Assembly: GCA_963708425.1 (NCBI GenBank)
Contig: OY970206.1
Span: forward strand, 3,534,001-3,598,000
DNA: 64,000 nt
DNA from: JACMNW01 sp963708425
GTDB lineage: Bacteria; Pseudomonadota; Alphaproteobacteria; Rhodobacterales; Rhodobacteraceae
Direction of reading: 5' to 3'
The translations under genes were made by a program, and so were the position numbers. Below, piece by piece: positions 39,681-49,118 of the stretch (positions are counted from its first letter, which is position 1; every line of letters starts with the position of its first letter). The notes beneath the pieces are model-generated. The model was not told the DNA's origin and did not search any database. It worked only from the letters and a program-made list of their open reading frames with translations.

Positions 39681-39909
39681 GCGGGGCGGGTGGGGACAAT
39701 GGTCGCGGTTTTGACCAAATTGATCTCGATGCTAAGACAATCGGCGAAGATTGGTAGAAATTAGTGCTGAAAGACGTCAGTCCGATGTTCTTGTTGTATC
39801 TGCGGATGCATAAGCCCTTGCTCTGTGCTAAATTATCCACAATAGGACCGCCTGTGAGTCGCGAAGGATACGGTGCGGGCAAATTGGGGCAGTGGGGGCA
39901 GCGGGGCGT

Positions 39910-41157
39910 ATGATCGGACGGAGGGCCAAACCTTCGACGGCTGAGGTCGACAAGCCAAAGGGCTTTGACGACTTTGAACTGCGCCTCGGTGATCTGATGC
40001 GCGGCGAACGCGCGACCATGGGCAAGTCTTTGCTGGATGTGCAGCGAGAGCTGAAGATCAAAGCCACCTACATTGCTGCGATTGAAAACTGCGATGTCTC
40101 GGCGTTTGAAACGCAAGGGTTTGTGGCGGGATATGTGCGGTCTTACGCGCGGTATCTGGCGATGGACCCCGATTGGGCGTTTTCGCGATTCTGTATCGAG
40201 GCGAACTTTGCCGTGGCGCATGGCATGTCTGCGGCGGCATCCTCGGCGGGCATAACGGCGGTTCGCAGCCGGGCGACTGAGTATCGTGATCCCTTGGGCA
40301 ACCCGAATGCCAGCTTTGTTCCGCGTGCGGAAAGCATGTTGGCGCGGGTGGAACCGGGGGCGGTTGGGTCTATTTTCGTGCTGATCGCGCTGATTTCGGC
40401 GATTGGTTATGGCGGCTGGTCGGTGCTGCAAGAAGTGCAGCGCGTGCAGCTTTCGCCGATTGATCAGGCACCGACAGTAGTGGCCGAAATTGACCCGTTG
40501 GGGAATGTTGATGCATCTGCGGCACCGCTTGTGCGGTCGGCCCCGGCAACTGCGGGTTCTGCCGATGTGGTCGCGGCGAATGATGAAACGGCGCAACCCG
40601 ATCTGATGGGGCGGCTGTATCGACCTGAGGCGCTTGATGTGCCGGTACTGGTATCTCGCGATGGCCCGATTGCCGCGATTGATCCGCGGATCAGTTCTGC
40701 TTTGCCGCCCGGTGCTGCAGGGGCTGAGGCGACATCGGCCGATTTTGAAGCACAGACGGCGGCTATTGATGCGGCAATTCAGGTTGTGACGGCGGATGCG
40801 CCAGCGGTCGAATTGTTGGCTGTGCGGCCATCTTGGGTGCGGGTACAATCTGCCGACGGGACTGTGCTGTTTGAGAAGAACCTTGATGCGGGTGAACGTT
40901 ATGTGGTGCCGCAACTGGAAGAGCCTGCCATGTTGCGCGCTGGCAATTCGGGGTCTGTGTACTTTGCGGTTAATGGCGTGACATATGGCCCGGCAGCGCC
41001 GGGGGCGCAGGTCGTAAAGAACGTTGTGCTGTCGCCCGAAGCCCTGACTGCCGTATATACAATTGCAGAACCGACTGGCGATGAGGACTTGGCACGTTTT
41101 GTGTCAGTTAGCCCTGAGGCGTTGATTGACACGCCGACTCTGGCTCCGTCTGAATAA
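39910..41157 (+). CDS. RodZ-like HTH/DUF4115 protein
   Basis: Cell-shape protein of the RodZ type, 415 residues, single-pass inner-membrane. An N-terminal Xre-like helix-turn-helix (about 15-95: LRLGDLMRGERATMGKSLLDV, IKATYIAAIENCDVSAF, GFVAGYVRSYARYL), which in RodZ binds MreB; a transmembrane helix GSIFVLIALISAIGYGGWSV near 155; a linker rich in Ala/Pro; and a periplasmic DUF4115 domain (about 300-385, RPSWVRVQSADGTVLFEKNL). The GTG at 39892 would add six residues; ATG 39910 with GGGG upstream is preferred. It is followed by ispG, a very common order in alphaproteobacteria. Confidence 0.88.
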   Translation: MIGRRAKPSTAEVDKPKGFDDFELRLGDLMRGERATMGKSLLDVQRELKIKATYIAAIENCDVSAFETQGFVAGYVRSYARYLAMDPDWAFSRFCIEANFAVAHGMSAAASSAGITAVRSRATEYRDPLGNPNASFVPRAESMLARVEPGAVGSIFVLIALISAIGYGGWSVLQEVQRVQLSPIDQAPTVVAEIDPLGNVDASAAPLVRSAPATAGSADVVAANDETAQPDLMGRLYRPEALDVPVLVSRDGPIAAIDPRISSALPPGAAGAEATSADFEAQTAAIDAAIQVVTADAPAVELLAVRPSWVRVQSADGTVLFEKNLDAGERYVVPQLEEPAMLRAGNSGSVYFAVNGVTYGPAAPGAQVVKNVVLSPEALTAVYTIAEPTGDEDLARFVSVSPEALIDTPTLAPSE

Positions 41158-41253
41158 CCAACTGTAAATCGTCGTTGTACATCGGCAGAGGTTGCTGTGC
41201 CCGCCTGCCACGGCTATCTATTGGGTTAGACAAGCTGCAACGAGGCCCATTCC

Positions 41254-42381
41254 ATGTCGCTGAATTCTATTCGCCCGTGGCGCAATATCTACCGGCGCAC
41301 GTCGCGGCAAATTCATGTGGGCAAAGTTTTGGTCGGCGGTGACGCGCCGATTTCTGTGCAGACCATGACCAACACGCTGACCACCGACATTGCAGCAACG
41401 ATTGAACAGGTGCAGCGTTGCGCGGTGGCGGGTGCGGATATCGTGCGTATCTCGACCCCTGACGAGGCTAGCACGCGGGCGCTGCGCGAGATTGTGCGCG
41501 AGTCGCCGGTGCCGATCGTGGCTGATATCCATTTCCACTATAAGCGTGCGATCGAGGCGGCACAGGCGGGTGCGGCCTGCCTGCGGATCAATCCGGGCAA
41601 TATTGGCGACGCCAAGCGGGTGGCGGACGTGGTTCGTGCGGCCAAGGATCATGGCTGTTCGATCCGCATCGGGGTGAATGCGGGGTCGCTTGAGCGGCAC
41701 TTGCTGGAGAGATACGGCGAGCCTTGCCCCGATGCGATGGTGGAAAGCGGGCTGGATCACATCAAGTTGCTGCAAGACAATGATTTTCACGAATTCAAGA
41801 TATCGGTGAAAGCGTCCGATGTGTTCATGGCGGCGGCGGCTTATCAGAAGCTGGCCGAGGCGACGGATGCCCCGATCCATTTGGGCATTACTGAAGCTGG
41901 TGGGCTGGTGTCCGGCACGGTGAAATCGGCCATTGGCTTGGGCAATCTGCTTTGGATGGGGATCGGCGATACCATCCGGGTGTCACTGTCTGCCGACCCG
42001 GTGGAAGAGGTGAAGGTTGGCTTTGAGATTTTGAAATCACTTGGCCTGCGTCACCGCGGCGTCACCATCATTTCGTGCCCGTCCTGTGCGCGGCAAGGCT
42101 TTGATGTGATCCAGACCGTTTCAGCGTTGGAAAATCGGCTGGCGCATATCACCACGTCTCTGAGCCTGTCGATCATCGGTTGTGTGGTGAACGGGCCGGG
42201 TGAGGCGTTGATGACCGATATCGGCTTTACGGGTGGGGGTGCCGGGTCGGGCATGGTTTATCTGGCGGGCAAGCAAAGCCACAAGCTGGGGAATGAGAAG
42301 ATGCTTGATCAGATTGTCGAGCTGGTCGAACAGAAGGCGGCAGCGATTGAGGCTGCGGAAGCCGCTGAGGCGGCGGAATAA
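41254..42381 (+). CDS. ispG: 4-hydroxy-3-methylbut-2-enyl diphosphate synthase
   Basis: Iron-sulfur enzyme of the MEP isoprenoid pathway, converting MEcPP to HMBPP. 375 residues. N-terminal TIM barrel: VGGDAPISVQTMTNTLTTD near 27, IVRISTPDEAS, VADIHFHYKRAIEA near 90, LRINPGNIG near 110. C-terminal cluster domain: CPSCARQGFDV near 275 and GCVVNGPGEA near 307 give the three Cys ligands of the [4Fe-4S] cluster. The last 20 residues are Glu/Ala-rich (IEAAEAAEAAE). ACGAGG precedes the ATG by about nine bases. It is probably in one transcript with the RodZ-like gene, 96 bases upstream. Confidence 0.97.
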   Translation: MSLNSIRPWRNIYRRTSRQIHVGKVLVGGDAPISVQTMTNTLTTDIAATIEQVQRCAVAGADIVRISTPDEASTRALREIVRESPVPIVADIHFHYKRAIEAAQAGAACLRINPGNIGDAKRVADVVRAAKDHGCSIRIGVNAGSLERHLLERYGEPCPDAMVESGLDHIKLLQDNDFHEFKISVKASDVFMAAAAYQKLAEATDAPIHLGITEAGGLVSGTVKSAIGLGNLLWMGIGDTIRVSLSADPVEEVKVGFEILKSLGLRHRGVTIISCPSCARQGFDVIQTVSALENRLAHITTSLSLSIIGCVVNGPGEALMTDIGFTGGGAGSGMVYLAGKQSHKLGNEKMLDQIVELVEQKAAAIEAAEAAEAAE

Positions 42382-42443
42382 ATTAGCAATTAGGAATGGA
42401 TGAGGGGGCTTATTGATGTGGCTTCTGAGGCCTTCATCGGCCG

Positions 42444-43190
42444 TCAGCCATTACGTTCTTCGGCGACAACCTGGCGCATCCCGTCCAGCGGCAGGTAACC
42501 GCGCAGCAGGGTTTGATCGATGACAAATGTCGGCGTGCCGTTGATCTGCATAGTGTCGCCAAGGGCGCGGTTTGCGTCAATTATGGCGGTGACTTCGGGC
42601 ATTTGCATCTGTGCGTTGACCGCGGCGGGGTCAAGACCGACGTCAGTCGCGATACGCTCCAACGCTGCAGCCCCAATTTCACCGCGCAGGGTCATCAGGG
42701 CGTTATGCGCCGCCTCGTAGGCGTCATCGCCGCCGATCTGGCGCACCGCAATGGCAAAGCGTGCGGCAAGATCGGACGCATCGCCAAGGATCGGGTATTC
42801 TTTTAGAATAATGCGAATGTTGCCATCGGATTTGATCAGTTCTGCCACTTCGGCATGGGCTTTTTTGCAGTAGCCACACTGGTAATCCATGAATTCGACA
42901 ATCGTGATGTCGCCGGCTTTGTTGCCGCCGACCCAATCGGCATCGCTATTGAACAGCGAACTGGTGTTGTCTTTGACCAAGGTGATATCGTTTTCAGCCT
43001 CGGCGGCGGCCTGACGATCCTTCAGAACTTGCATTGCCTCGACAATGATTTCCGGATTTTCCAGAAGATAGGCGCGCATTTCATCGCGAAAGGCGGCGCG
43101 GTCATCATCGGAAAGCTCTGCCAGATCCAGCGCATAGGCTTGGGTTGAAAGGCAAAACACCAAGGCGGCGCTTAGGATAGATAGTTTCAT
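42444..43190 (-). CDS. DsbA-family thiol:disulfide oxidoreductase
   Basis: Periplasmic thioredoxin-fold protein of 248 residues. Signal peptide MKLSILSAALVFCLSTQAYA; an N-terminal helical extension DDDRAAFRDEMRAYLLENPEII typical of the Com1/ScsC/BdbD branch; the thioredoxin domain begins ITIVEFMDYQCGYCKK with the active CxxC (CGYC) near residue 115; cis-Pro loop in NGTPTFVID near 215. The ATG at 43190 has GGAGACGAC at good spacing; the frame remains open to 43376 but that part is not signal-like. It probably oxidises, isomerises or reduces envelope protein disulfides. It diverges from the amidase gene. Confidence 0.9.
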   Translation of the reverse strand: MKLSILSAALVFCLSTQAYALDLAELSDDDRAAFRDEMRAYLLENPEIIVEAMQVLKDRQAAAEAENDITLVKDNTSSLFNSDADWVGGNKAGDITIVEFMDYQCGYCKKAHAEVAELIKSDGNIRIILKEYPILGDASDLAARFAIAVRQIGGDDAYEAAHNALMTLRGEIGAAALERIATDVGLDPAAVNAQMQMPEVTAIIDANRALGDTMQINGTPTFVIDQTLLRGYLPLDGMRQVVAEERNG

Positions 43191-43358
43191 GTCGTCTCCG
43201 TCGCGCAATGTGCGCAGTAATTTGTACTTTGCCCGAAACAGGCCGTTTTGGCCAGCATTGCACAAAGTCGTGGCCTTGCAACCCAAACTGTTGACACCGA
43301 CGCGCTTGACCGGACTGGCGCCGCGCGACACTGTTGCGAAAAACATAAGGGCGGCAGC

Positions 43359-44660
43359 ATGCAGGTTACAAATCACGGGCTGGTGATGGGCGGGCTTTCT
43401 GGCCCAAGCCGGTCGGTGAAAACGATGATTTTCACGGTGCGGATTTGGGTGCGGATTTGGGTGGTGATCTTGGCGCTGATCGGGTGTTTGGTGACACCAA
43501 AGCCCAGTTTTGCGCAGGAACTTTCGGCGATGGCGCGGCTTGATGTGGCTTCGTCATCGTTTGGCGACAGCAACCGCAATCTGACGGTTGACCTTGCCCT
43601 ATCGCATCCAGTGCCGTGGCGGGTGCGGGTGTTGGCTGATCCGCCGCGTTTGGTGATGGACTTCCGCGAAGTTGATTTTTCTGCATTGGCGTCTGTTCCG
43701 GTTGAAACAGCCCATATCAAGGCAGTGCGGGCGGGGGTTTTCAGACCCGGCTGGTCGCGATTGGTGCTGGAACTGGACGGGCCGTATCTAGTTGGCGTGG
43801 CGGAAATGGCAACGTCCGATATCATAGCGCGTGTCAACGTGCGGCTTGACCCGGCGGACCCTGCGGCGTTTGCAGCCGCGGCGGCAGAGCCGGAACCTTT
43901 GGAATGGCGTTTGCCGGAACCTGTGGCATCCGGCCCCCGACCTGACAGCAAGTCGGGGCCATTGGTTGTGGTGTTGGACCCGGGGCATGGCGGCATTGAT
44001 CCGGGGGCGGAACGGCAGGGGCAACGCGAGGCCAAACTGATGCTCGGATTTGCGCGCCAGTTGAAAGAGCTGCTGTTGCGTGAAGGGTCATTCAAGGTTG
44101 TGATGACGCGGGAAGAGGATGTTTTTGTGCCGCTGGAGACGCGGATTTCTGTCGCGCGGGCGGAAAATGCCGATGTTCTGATTTCGTTGCACGCCGATGC
44201 CTTGGCGGAAGGCGAGGCGGTAGGGGCGGTGATCTATACCTTGTCGGATGAGGCAAGCGACGAGGCGGCGGCGGCACTGGCCGAACGTCATGACAGGGAT
44301 GATCTGTTGGCGGGGGTTGATCTGGCCGGGCAGGATGATCTGGTGGCGACGGTTTTAATGGATATGGCGCGGACGGAAACTGCGCCGAGGACTGAACGGC
44401 TGGCGGCTGCGTTGGAAGAGGCGATCAAGTCTGCCGATCTGAAGATGCACCGGGTGCCGCGTCAGTCGGGCGGGTTTTCTGTGTTGAAATCGCCGGATAT
44501 TCCGTCGGTGCTGATCGAGCTTGGGTTTCTGTCGAGCGCGCGCGATTTGGCGCGGCTTTCCGACGAAAAATGGCGGGCGCGGATGGCAGTGGCTATTCGC
44601 GATGGCATCATGATTTGGGCGCAGGAAGATCAGACCTTGCGCGGGTTGCGGCGGCGGTAA
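43359..44660 (+). CDS. amiC: N-acetylmuramoyl-L-alanine amidase (AmiC type)
   Basis: Zinc amidase that splits septal peptidoglycan, 433 residues. A hydrophobic N-terminal segment (MIFTVRIWVRIWVVILALIG) precedes FAQ and is the export signal; an AMIN domain follows (about 60-165: LDVASSSFGDSNRNLTVDLAL, PRLVMDFREVDF); the Amidase_3 domain (about 205-430) has VVLDPGHGGIDPGA (zinc His), the Glu ligand in VPLETRISVAR, SLHADAL (His), and catalytic Glu in VLIELGFLSS. Start candidates are 43359 (AAGGGCGG upstream, used), 43386 and 43425. The segment coding the signal contains a tandem repeat. PBP1A follows 113 bases downstream. Confidence 0.9.
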   Translation: MQVTNHGLVMGGLSGPSRSVKTMIFTVRIWVRIWVVILALIGCLVTPKPSFAQELSAMARLDVASSSFGDSNRNLTVDLALSHPVPWRVRVLADPPRLVMDFREVDFSALASVPVETAHIKAVRAGVFRPGWSRLVLELDGPYLVGVAEMATSDIIARVNVRLDPADPAAFAAAAAEPEPLEWRLPEPVASGPRPDSKSGPLVVVLDPGHGGIDPGAERQGQREAKLMLGFARQLKELLLREGSFKVVMTREEDVFVPLETRISVARAENADVLISLHADALAEGEAVGAVIYTLSDEASDEAAAALAERHDRDDLLAGVDLAGQDDLVATVLMDMARTETAPRTERLAAALEEAIKSADLKMHRVPRQSGGFSVLKSPDIPSVLIELGFLSSARDLARLSDEKWRARMAVAIRDGIMIWAQEDQTLRGLRRR

Positions 44661-44773
44661 CTTCAAAGTGACGGACGATGTTGCACCGAAGCGCCGCTGG
44701 GCTGCGCATCGTTTTGACGTTTGTCGTATTGCCCGTGTATAAGGGTGGCTTGAAGTAACGCGGGGCTGCATCT

Positions 44774-47326
44774 GTGATCAGGTTTATCGGGTCTTTTTTC
44801 GGGGCCATCTTCACAGCAGTTACGCTGGGGACGTTGTTTGGCGCGCTGACCCTTGGTGCCATTTTCTACATGTATACCCGCGATCTGCCGAGCCACGAAA
44901 GTTTGGCGCAGTACACGCCGCCGACGATCAGCCGGATTTACTCTGGCGAAGGGCGGATGATCGACGAATTTGCGCAGGAACGTCGGTTGTTCGTGCCTGC
45001 CGAGGAAATTCCTGATCTGGTGAAGCATGCGTTTGTTGCCGCCGAAGATCAGCGGTTCTATAGCCACCACGGCTACGATGCCACGGGTATGGTTTCAGCG
45101 TTTCGCGATGCAATTTTGTCGCGCGGACAGAATGTTAGGGGCGCATCGACCATCACGCAGCAGGTGATGAAGAACTTTTTGTTGTCGGGCGATCGTAGTG
45201 CGGAACGCAAGATCAAAGAGATCATCCTTGCAGTACGGTTGGAAGAAACCTTGTCCAAGGAAAAGATACTCGAGCTGTATCTGAACGAGATTTTTCTGGG
45301 GCAAAACTCGTATGGTGTGGCGGCTGCGGCGCAGACCTATTTCAACAAGGCGCTGGGGGATCTGACACCGGGCGAGGCGGCCTATCTTGCGACTTTGCCA
45401 AAAGCGCCGTCCGATCTGCATCCGGTGCGCAATAAAGAGCGGGCGCTGGAACGGCGGACCTATGTGCTGAACCGCATGGCTGTGGACGGGTACATTACCG
45501 CCGAAGTGGCAAAGGTCGAGGCGGAAACCCCGCTGCTGACAGTGCAAAACGGTGACTATCCGGCGTTTCGCGATGCCCTGCCGCCGCGTGATTACTTCAC
45601 CGATGAAATTCGTCGCCAGCTTTCGGGCACCTTTGGCGAGGAAGAGTTTTTTGGCGGTGGGTTGACGATCCGCGCAACTGTTGACCCTGACCTGCAGACC
45701 GAGGCCGCGAAAGCGCTGCGTACTGGGCTTGAAAAGTATGACCGCAGCCAAGGCGTTTGGCGCGGCACGCGGCAGGTAATCGCCGCCGACAAGTTGGGCT
45801 CGCAGGCGGAATGGCGTGCGGCTTTGCTGGAATTGCAGCTGCCGCGCGACGTTGCAGGGTGGCATCCCGCGGTTGTGCTGGAGATTGGCGAGGATAGCGC
45901 GCGGATTGGCATCGAGGGTGTCGAAGATAACCCCGAAGGCCACTTCATTCCGGCGGACGACGTAACCTGGGCACGCAAGCGGCTTGAGGATGGTAGCCTT
46001 GGCAAGAAGGCCAAGACGCCGGGCGATCTGGTTTCGGTGGGCGACGTCGTGTTGGTGCGCGCCGTCACCAAGGACGAGGATGGCAGTTTTGTGCGCTGGT
46101 CTTTGCGTCAGGTGCCGGAAGTGCAGGGCGGGTTTATGGCGATGGACGTGAACACGGGCCGCGTTCTGGCGATGCAGGGCGGGTTTTCCTATCAGGATTC
46201 GGTGTTCAACCGGGCGACGCAGGCAACGCGGCAGCCGGGGTCCAGCTTCAAGCCGTTTGTTTATGCCGCAGCACTCGATTCAGGGTTTTTCCCGTCTACC
46301 ATCGTGATTGATGCCCCGATCGAAGTTGACACGCCGCAAGGGCTGTGGCGGCCAAAGAACGCGTCGAACAAGTTTTATGGGCCGACGCCAATGCGCACCG
46401 GGATCGAGCAATCGCGCAACCTGATGACGGTGCGCATTGCCGAGGAAATCGGGATGCAGACGGTGGCCGGTTATGCCGAACGATTTGGCGTTTATGATCG
46501 GATGGATGCGTTTCTTGCCAATTCGTTGGGGGCGCAGGAAACCACGCTTTTCAAGATGGTTGCGGCCTATGCAATGTTTGCCAATGGCGGCGAGCGGGTT
46601 GAACCGACCTTGGTTGACCGCGTTCAGGACCGGACCGGCAAAACCGTCTATCGGCATGATCAGCGGACGTGCGAAGACTGCCGGACGGCAAGTCTTGATC
46701 CGGGGATGGTGCCTCAGGTTATTTCAAATCGTGAACGTGTCATGGATGCGATCACCGCGTATCAGCTGACGTCGATGCTGGAAGGCGTTGTAAAGCGCGG
46801 CACGGCGCAGGGGATCAACTTGCCAGTGCCGGTGGCAGGAAAAACGGGCACGACCAACGATGCCAAGGACGTTTGGTTCATTGGCTTCACGTCCAATATC
46901 GTGGCTGGCTGCTACATCGGTTACGACCAACCGCGCACGCTTGGCAATGATGCGTCGGGGGCTGGTTTCTGCGGGCCGGTGTTCCAATCGTTTATGGAAA
47001 CGGCAATCACGAAATATGGTGGCAGCGAGTTTTTGGTACCGCCCGGCGGCTACTTCATCAACATTGACCGCTTCACCGGCGCACGGCTGCGGGATGGGGC
47101 GACGGGCGACAACGTGGTCGCCGAATACTTCCGCGAAGGCGAAGACCCTTTGTTCGGCACGCTGGTTGATGGTGGTTTCGGGATGGGGGAAAACCTGCCG
47201 CTGTTCGCCTATGGTGAAACCGGCGGGGATGAGGGCGGCGCTACTGTGACCACGGCGACCGGTGCAACCAAGGTCATTCCCGGCAAAGCAGATTTCGGAA
47301 CGGTAAGCTCGGGCGGGCTGTACTGA
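44774..47326 (+). CDS. mrcA: Penicillin-binding protein 1A
   Basis: Bifunctional peptidoglycan synthase of 850 residues, anchored by one N-terminal helix (FIGSFFGAIFTAVTLGTLFG). Glycosyltransferase 51 domain: AAEDQRFYSHHGYD (catalytic Glu near 92), ASTITQQVMKNF, RKIKEIILAVRLEE, LYLNEIFLGQNSYGVAAAA. An OB-like insert lies around 310-440. The transpeptidase domain has the SxxK motif in RQPGSSFKPFVYA (near 490), SRN in EQSRNLMTVR (near 548), and KTG in VAGKTGTTNDAKD (near 688). The start is GTG at 44774. It lies downstream of the amidase and upstream of prfB, an order known in related genomes. Confidence 0.96.
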   Translation: MIRFIGSFFGAIFTAVTLGTLFGALTLGAIFYMYTRDLPSHESLAQYTPPTISRIYSGEGRMIDEFAQERRLFVPAEEIPDLVKHAFVAAEDQRFYSHHGYDATGMVSAFRDAILSRGQNVRGASTITQQVMKNFLLSGDRSAERKIKEIILAVRLEETLSKEKILELYLNEIFLGQNSYGVAAAAQTYFNKALGDLTPGEAAYLATLPKAPSDLHPVRNKERALERRTYVLNRMAVDGYITAEVAKVEAETPLLTVQNGDYPAFRDALPPRDYFTDEIRRQLSGTFGEEEFFGGGLTIRATVDPDLQTEAAKALRTGLEKYDRSQGVWRGTRQVIAADKLGSQAEWRAALLELQLPRDVAGWHPAVVLEIGEDSARIGIEGVEDNPEGHFIPADDVTWARKRLEDGSLGKKAKTPGDLVSVGDVVLVRAVTKDEDGSFVRWSLRQVPEVQGGFMAMDVNTGRVLAMQGGFSYQDSVFNRATQATRQPGSSFKPFVYAAALDSGFFPSTIVIDAPIEVDTPQGLWRPKNASNKFYGPTPMRTGIEQSRNLMTVRIAEEIGMQTVAGYAERFGVYDRMDAFLANSLGAQETTLFKMVAAYAMFANGGERVEPTLVDRVQDRTGKTVYRHDQRTCEDCRTASLDPGMVPQVISNRERVMDAITAYQLTSMLEGVVKRGTAQGINLPVPVAGKTGTTNDAKDVWFIGFTSNIVAGCYIGYDQPRTLGNDASGAGFCGPVFQSFMETAITKYGGSEFLVPPGGYFINIDRFTGARLRDGATGDNVVAEYFREGEDPLFGTLVDGGFGMGENLPLFAYGETGGDEGGATVTTATGATKVIPGKADFGTVSSGGLY

Positions 47327-47407
47327 CGCATCGGCACCATGCCCTTGCCCGCGTCCTGCCTAACCGCTATCTAGCGCACCGAAACCTACCGTTAAGGACC
47401 AACACCC

Positions 47408-48535
47408 ATGCGCGCCGAAACGCTGAATAATGTGGAGTCGATCCGCAAATCCTTGAAGCTTTTGGCGCAGCGGATGGATCTGGAAACGGCACCGCATCGG
47501 CTGGAAGAAATGGACGCGCTAATCGAAGCGCCCAATCTTTGGAATGACCCTGCAAAGGCGCAAAAGCTGATGCGGGAACGTCAGGGCATGTTGGATGCGT
47601 TATCGACCTATAAGCTGATCTCATCCGGGTTGAAGGACAATGTGGAGCTGATCGAGCTAGGCGAGGCTGAGGGCGATGATGAGATTGTCACCGAAGCCGA
47701 GGCGGCGCTGAAAGCGCTGGTTGACCTTGCCGCGGCGAAAGAGCTTGAAGCGTTGCTGGATGGCGAGGCCGATGCGAACGACACATTCCTCGAGATTAAC
47801 GCCGGTGCAGGCGGCACGGAAAGCTGCGATTGGGCGAGCATGCTGGCGCGGATGTATGTTCGCTGGGCGGAAAAGAAGGGCTATAAAGTCGAGCTTCTAG
47901 CCGAAAGCCCGGGGGAGGAAACGGGCATCAAGTCGGCCGGTTACAAGATAAGTGGGCTGAATGCCTATGGTTGGCTAAAGTCGGAGTCTGGTGTGCATCG
48001 GCTGGTGCGTATTTCACCCTACGATTCTGCGGCAAAGCGGCATACGTCGTTCAGCTCGGTTTGGGTTTATCCGGTGGTGGATGACAATATCGAGATTGAT
48101 ATCCCAGCGAATGACATTCGGATCGATACTTACCGGTCGTCTGGTGCGGGCGGGCAGCACGTTAACACCACCAACTCGGCAGTGCGGATTACCCACATTC
48201 CATCGGGCATCGTGGTGACGAGTTCGGAAAAGTCGCAGCATCAGAACCGGGCAAACTGTATGGAGGCGCTGAAATCGCGGCTGTATCAGCAGGAGTTGGA
48301 TAAGCGAAACGCGGCAATCAACGCGCAGCATGAAAACAAGGGCGATGCGGGATGGGGCAACCAGATCCGGTCTTATGTGTTGCAGCCCTATCAGATGGTG
48401 AAAGACCTGCGGACGCGGTACGAGACGTCCGACACGAGTGGCGTGCTGGACGGCGATCTAGATGGCTTTATGGCAGCGACGCTGGCGATGCAGGTTTCGG
48501 GCAAGTCCCGGTCCGAAGCGCAGGACGAAGACTAA
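47408..48535 (+). CDS. prfB: Peptide chain release factor 2
   Basis: Terminates translation at UGA and UAA. 375 residues in one uninterrupted frame, so the autoregulatory +1 frameshift found in many bacteria is absent. The GGQ peptidyl-hydrolysis motif is in SSGAGGQHVNTTNSAVRITH near 240. The stop-codon recognition tripeptide region reads GVHRLVRISPYDSAAKRHTS, that is SPY where E. coli RF2 has SPF; I recall this as usual in alphaproteobacteria. AAGGA lies upstream of the ATG. A strong hairpin follows at 48565-48589. Confidence 0.97.
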   Translation: MRAETLNNVESIRKSLKLLAQRMDLETAPHRLEEMDALIEAPNLWNDPAKAQKLMRERQGMLDALSTYKLISSGLKDNVELIELGEAEGDDEIVTEAEAALKALVDLAAAKELEALLDGEADANDTFLEINAGAGGTESCDWASMLARMYVRWAEKKGYKVELLAESPGEETGIKSAGYKISGLNAYGWLKSESGVHRLVRISPYDSAAKRHTSFSSVWVYPVVDDNIEIDIPANDIRIDTYRSSGAGGQHVNTTNSAVRITHIPSGIVVTSSEKSQHQNRANCMEALKSRLYQQELDKRNAAINAQHENKGDAGWGNQIRSYVLQPYQMVKDLRTRYETSDTSGVLDGDLDGFMAATLAMQVSGKSRSEAQDED

Positions 48536-48563
48536 GGTTTAGCCGCCTACGCGGGACGAATGC

Positions 48564-48590
48564 AAAAGGGCGCCGATGAGGCGCCCTTTG
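48564..48590. terminator. Bidirectional terminator between prfB and the bactofilin gene
   Basis: Perfect stem AAAGGGCGCC (48565-48574), loop GATGA, GGCGCCCTTT (48580-48589). It lies between two convergent genes and has short A and T tracts on the two sides. Confidence 0.75.
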
Positions 48591-48617
48591 ACATTCGTCG
48601 CACCGATTGTCTCAGCT

Positions 48618-49118
48618 TTAGTCGTTGGATTTGCCGATGGCAGGTGCCGGCGCTGCAAGGGCAGGGCGGTTATTTGCCAGCGGGTCTTCCTGACGCTGTA
48701 CGGACCCTTCGAAATGCGCACCGCTTTCGATGGCGATTGTCTTGTGAATGATATCACCTTCAACCCGGGCGGTTGACGTCAAGCGCACTTTCAGCCCCCG
48801 CACACGACCCACGACACGCCCATTCACCACGATATCATCGGCAACAATTTCGCCACGGATGGTGGCGGTTTCGCCAACGGTCAGCAGATGCGCGCGGATA
48901 TCGCCTTCGACAGTTCCCTCGACCTGGATATCGCCGGAAGTTTTCAGATTACCGACAACCGTCAGATCAGATGATAGCACAGACACTCCGGCCTTTCCTT
49001 TCGCCGCAGTCGGCATAAAATCCATCGACGGCTTCGGAGCCGACATTTCAGTGGTTTTGGGCTTTTCGGCCTCGGGCTGTTTTGGGCCGGGTTCGTTGAT
49101 TCTGCTTTTAGAAAACAT
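48618..49118 (-). CDS. Bactofilin (polymer-forming cytoskeletal protein)
   Basis: 166-residue bactofilin. The central beta-helix domain (about 45-140) shows the characteristic repeats: SVLSSDLTVVGNLKTSGDIQ, VEGTVEGDIRAHLLTVGE, ATIRGEIVADDIVVNGRVVG, and RVRGLKVRLTSTARVEGDII, ending FEGSV. Both tails are disordered, Pro/Glu/Lys-rich at the N-terminus and Pro/Ala-rich at the C-terminus. Bactofilins form filaments that position wall enzymes. Its ATG at 49118 lies inside the last codons of the upstream M23 peptidase gene (11-base overlap), so the two are translationally coupled, the arrangement seen for bactofilin/LytM pairs in other bacteria. Confidence 0.92.
   Translation of the reverse strand: MFSKSRINEPGPKQPEAEKPKTTEMSAPKPSMDFMPTAAKGKAGVSVLSSDLTVVGNLKTSGDIQVEGTVEGDIRAHLLTVGETATIRGEIVADDIVVNGRVVGRVRGLKVRLTSTARVEGDIIHKTIAIESGAHFEGSVQRQEDPLANNRPALAAPAPAIGKSND

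Noticed and set aside
39833..39841. Perfect DnaA box TTATCCACA about 70 bases before the RodZ-like gene
   Set aside because: A single 9-base match is expected about once per 130 kb on two strands, and no cluster of boxes, AT-rich unwinding region or parAB/dnaA gene accompanies it, so it does not indicate an origin.
47408..47500. Programmed frameshift in prfB
   Set aside because: The gene is open in one frame throughout and no internal in-frame TGA or shift-prone CTTTGA is present near codon 25.
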